Assembly (NCBI GenBank): GCA_019348575.1
Contig: JAHWJE010000127.1
Span: 1-5,742 of the forward strand
Origin: Actinomycetota bacterium
GTDB taxonomy: Bacteria; Actinomycetota; Thermoleophilia; Solirubrobacterales; Solirubrobacteraceae
DNA: 5,742 nucleotides
Reading direction: 5' to 3'
This document shows positions 5,022-5,742 of this stretch, piece by piece. The translations under genes were made by a program, and so were the position numbers. Each line of letters opens with the position of its first letter. Position 1 is the stretch's first letter. The notes under the pieces are model-generated. The model did not search any database, was not told where the DNA came from, and was given only the letters and a program-made list of their open reading frames with translations.

Positions 5022-5742
5022 AACACCGCCGTCGCGACGAGACCGCCGACCACCGCCGCCACCGTCGTCCAGGCGATCACGCCCGCAACCACGCGCACGT
5101 CGAGTCCATAGGCGTGAGCGACCACCAGCCCGTTGATGCCCGAGGGCATCGCCGCCTGCAGCAGGTAGGCGTCGGGCAGGCGCACCAGAGCTGTCGAGGC
5201 CAGCAGAAGCAGCCCGGGCGCCACGCCCATGCGCAGGACGAGCGCGACGGCCACCGGCCTGGTGAACGAGGGCAGCGCGCGCATACCGGTCTCCTCGGCC
5301 TCGGTGGCCAGGTTGACGCCCAGCACGAAGAAGCCCACGGGGAGCAGGCCGATCACCACATAGCCGGCGATATCGATCGCCACATCCGGCGCCAGCTCGT
5401 CGGGCGCCACCAGCCCCAGGGCCACCGCCGGCAGCACCGGGTTGCGGGTGAAGAAGGCGAGCAGCCGCGCGCGCCAGCCCTCCCCGGCACGTGTGCCGAA
5501 CGCCGCGCCGACGGCGAACCCCGCGAGGTAGACCATGGGCCCGCTGACCAGCTGGTCGAAGACGATCGCGGTGCCCAGCTCGTCGGTGCCCAGCAGGGCC
5601 GCGGCCAGGGGCAGCCCGAGGTAGCCGGTGTTGGCCAGCACGACGGTGATGATGAGCGCGCCGACCGCGGGCCGGGGGAGGCGCAGCAGCCGCGTGCCCA
5701 CGAGCCAGGCCAGGGTCCCCACCACGGCCAGCTCCACGTAGG
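5018..5742 (-). CDS. AEC (auxin efflux carrier) family transporter, N-terminus outside window
   Basis: At least 240 residues of an inner-membrane secondary carrier; the frame runs off the right edge. Family members are usually about 300-315 residues, so some 60-70 are missing. Numbering from the GTG at 5737, hydrophobic segments lie near 1-19, 24-50, 57-80, 99-111, 121-143, 160-186 and 212-238. Conserved marks are NTGYLGLPLA at 36-45 (the NxGFxGLP motif of the AEC family), the short RNP before the next helix at 98-100, and QAAMPSGINGLVVAHAYG at 194-211, typical of the C-terminal half. In bacteria these proteins export or import small organic acids and similar solutes; the substrate here is unknown. 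The GTG at 5737 is unlikely to be the real start, because the frame continues upstream and the domain is incomplete. The stop TGA 5018-5020 overlaps the GTG of the dtd remnant. Confidence 0.9.
   Translation of the reverse strand, partial: YVELAVVGTLAWLVGTRLLRLPRPAVGALIITVVLANTGYLGLPLAAALLGTDELGTAIVFDQLVSGPMVYLAGFAVGAAFGTRAGEGWRARLLAFFTRNPVLPAVALGLVAPDELAPDVAIDIAGYVVIGLLPVGFFVLGVNLATEAEETGMRALPSFTRPVAVALVLRMGVAPGLLLLASTALVRLPDAYLLQAAMPSGINGLVVAHAYGLDVRVVAGVIAWTTVAAVVGGLVATAVL

Overview
The window is very GC-rich, with codon third positions almost all G or C. It looks like chromosomal DNA of a high-GC actinobacterium. The gene content and protein style suggest Thermoleophilia (Solirubrobacterales, Conexibacter-like), but that is a family-level impression and not a database match. 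I see no tRNA, rRNA, CRISPR array, insertion sequence or phage gene. No gene-free stretch exceeds about 130 bases.

Left half, plus strand (1-3536). It opens with the last 73 codons of an M3-family oligoendopeptidase F. A 131-base spacer with a small hairpin follows. Next come a membrane-embedded M50 (site-2 protease) metallopeptidase with a proline-rich N-terminal tail, then a two-gene ABC-2 exporter (ATPase and permease joined by a 4-base ATGA overlap), and then an unrecognised small membrane protein.

Right half, minus strand (3533-5742, read right to left). It begins with an AEC (auxin efflux carrier) family transporter whose N-terminus lies beyond the right edge. A fragment of dtd (D-aminoacyl-tRNA deacylase) follows, cut to 41 codons, and then a 60-residue orphan ORF. 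These three are chained by GTGA and ATGA 4-base overlaps. After them come smpB, the tmRNA partner protein of trans-translation, and a VOC-family (glyoxalase / extradiol dioxygenase fold) metalloprotein. The VOC gene meets the plus-strand membrane protein gene tail to tail: their stop codons share one CTAG palindrome.

The most notable observation is the dtd remnant. The first 40 or so codons read as a clean DTD N-terminus starting exactly at the end of the transporter gene, but the catalytic SQ-x-T region and the C-terminal Gly-Pro motif are absent from all frames. In their place sits a short unrelated ORF that is itself positioned for translational coupling. Otherwise the window is an ordinary mix of housekeeping and transport genes, and I find no convincing new multi-gene system.
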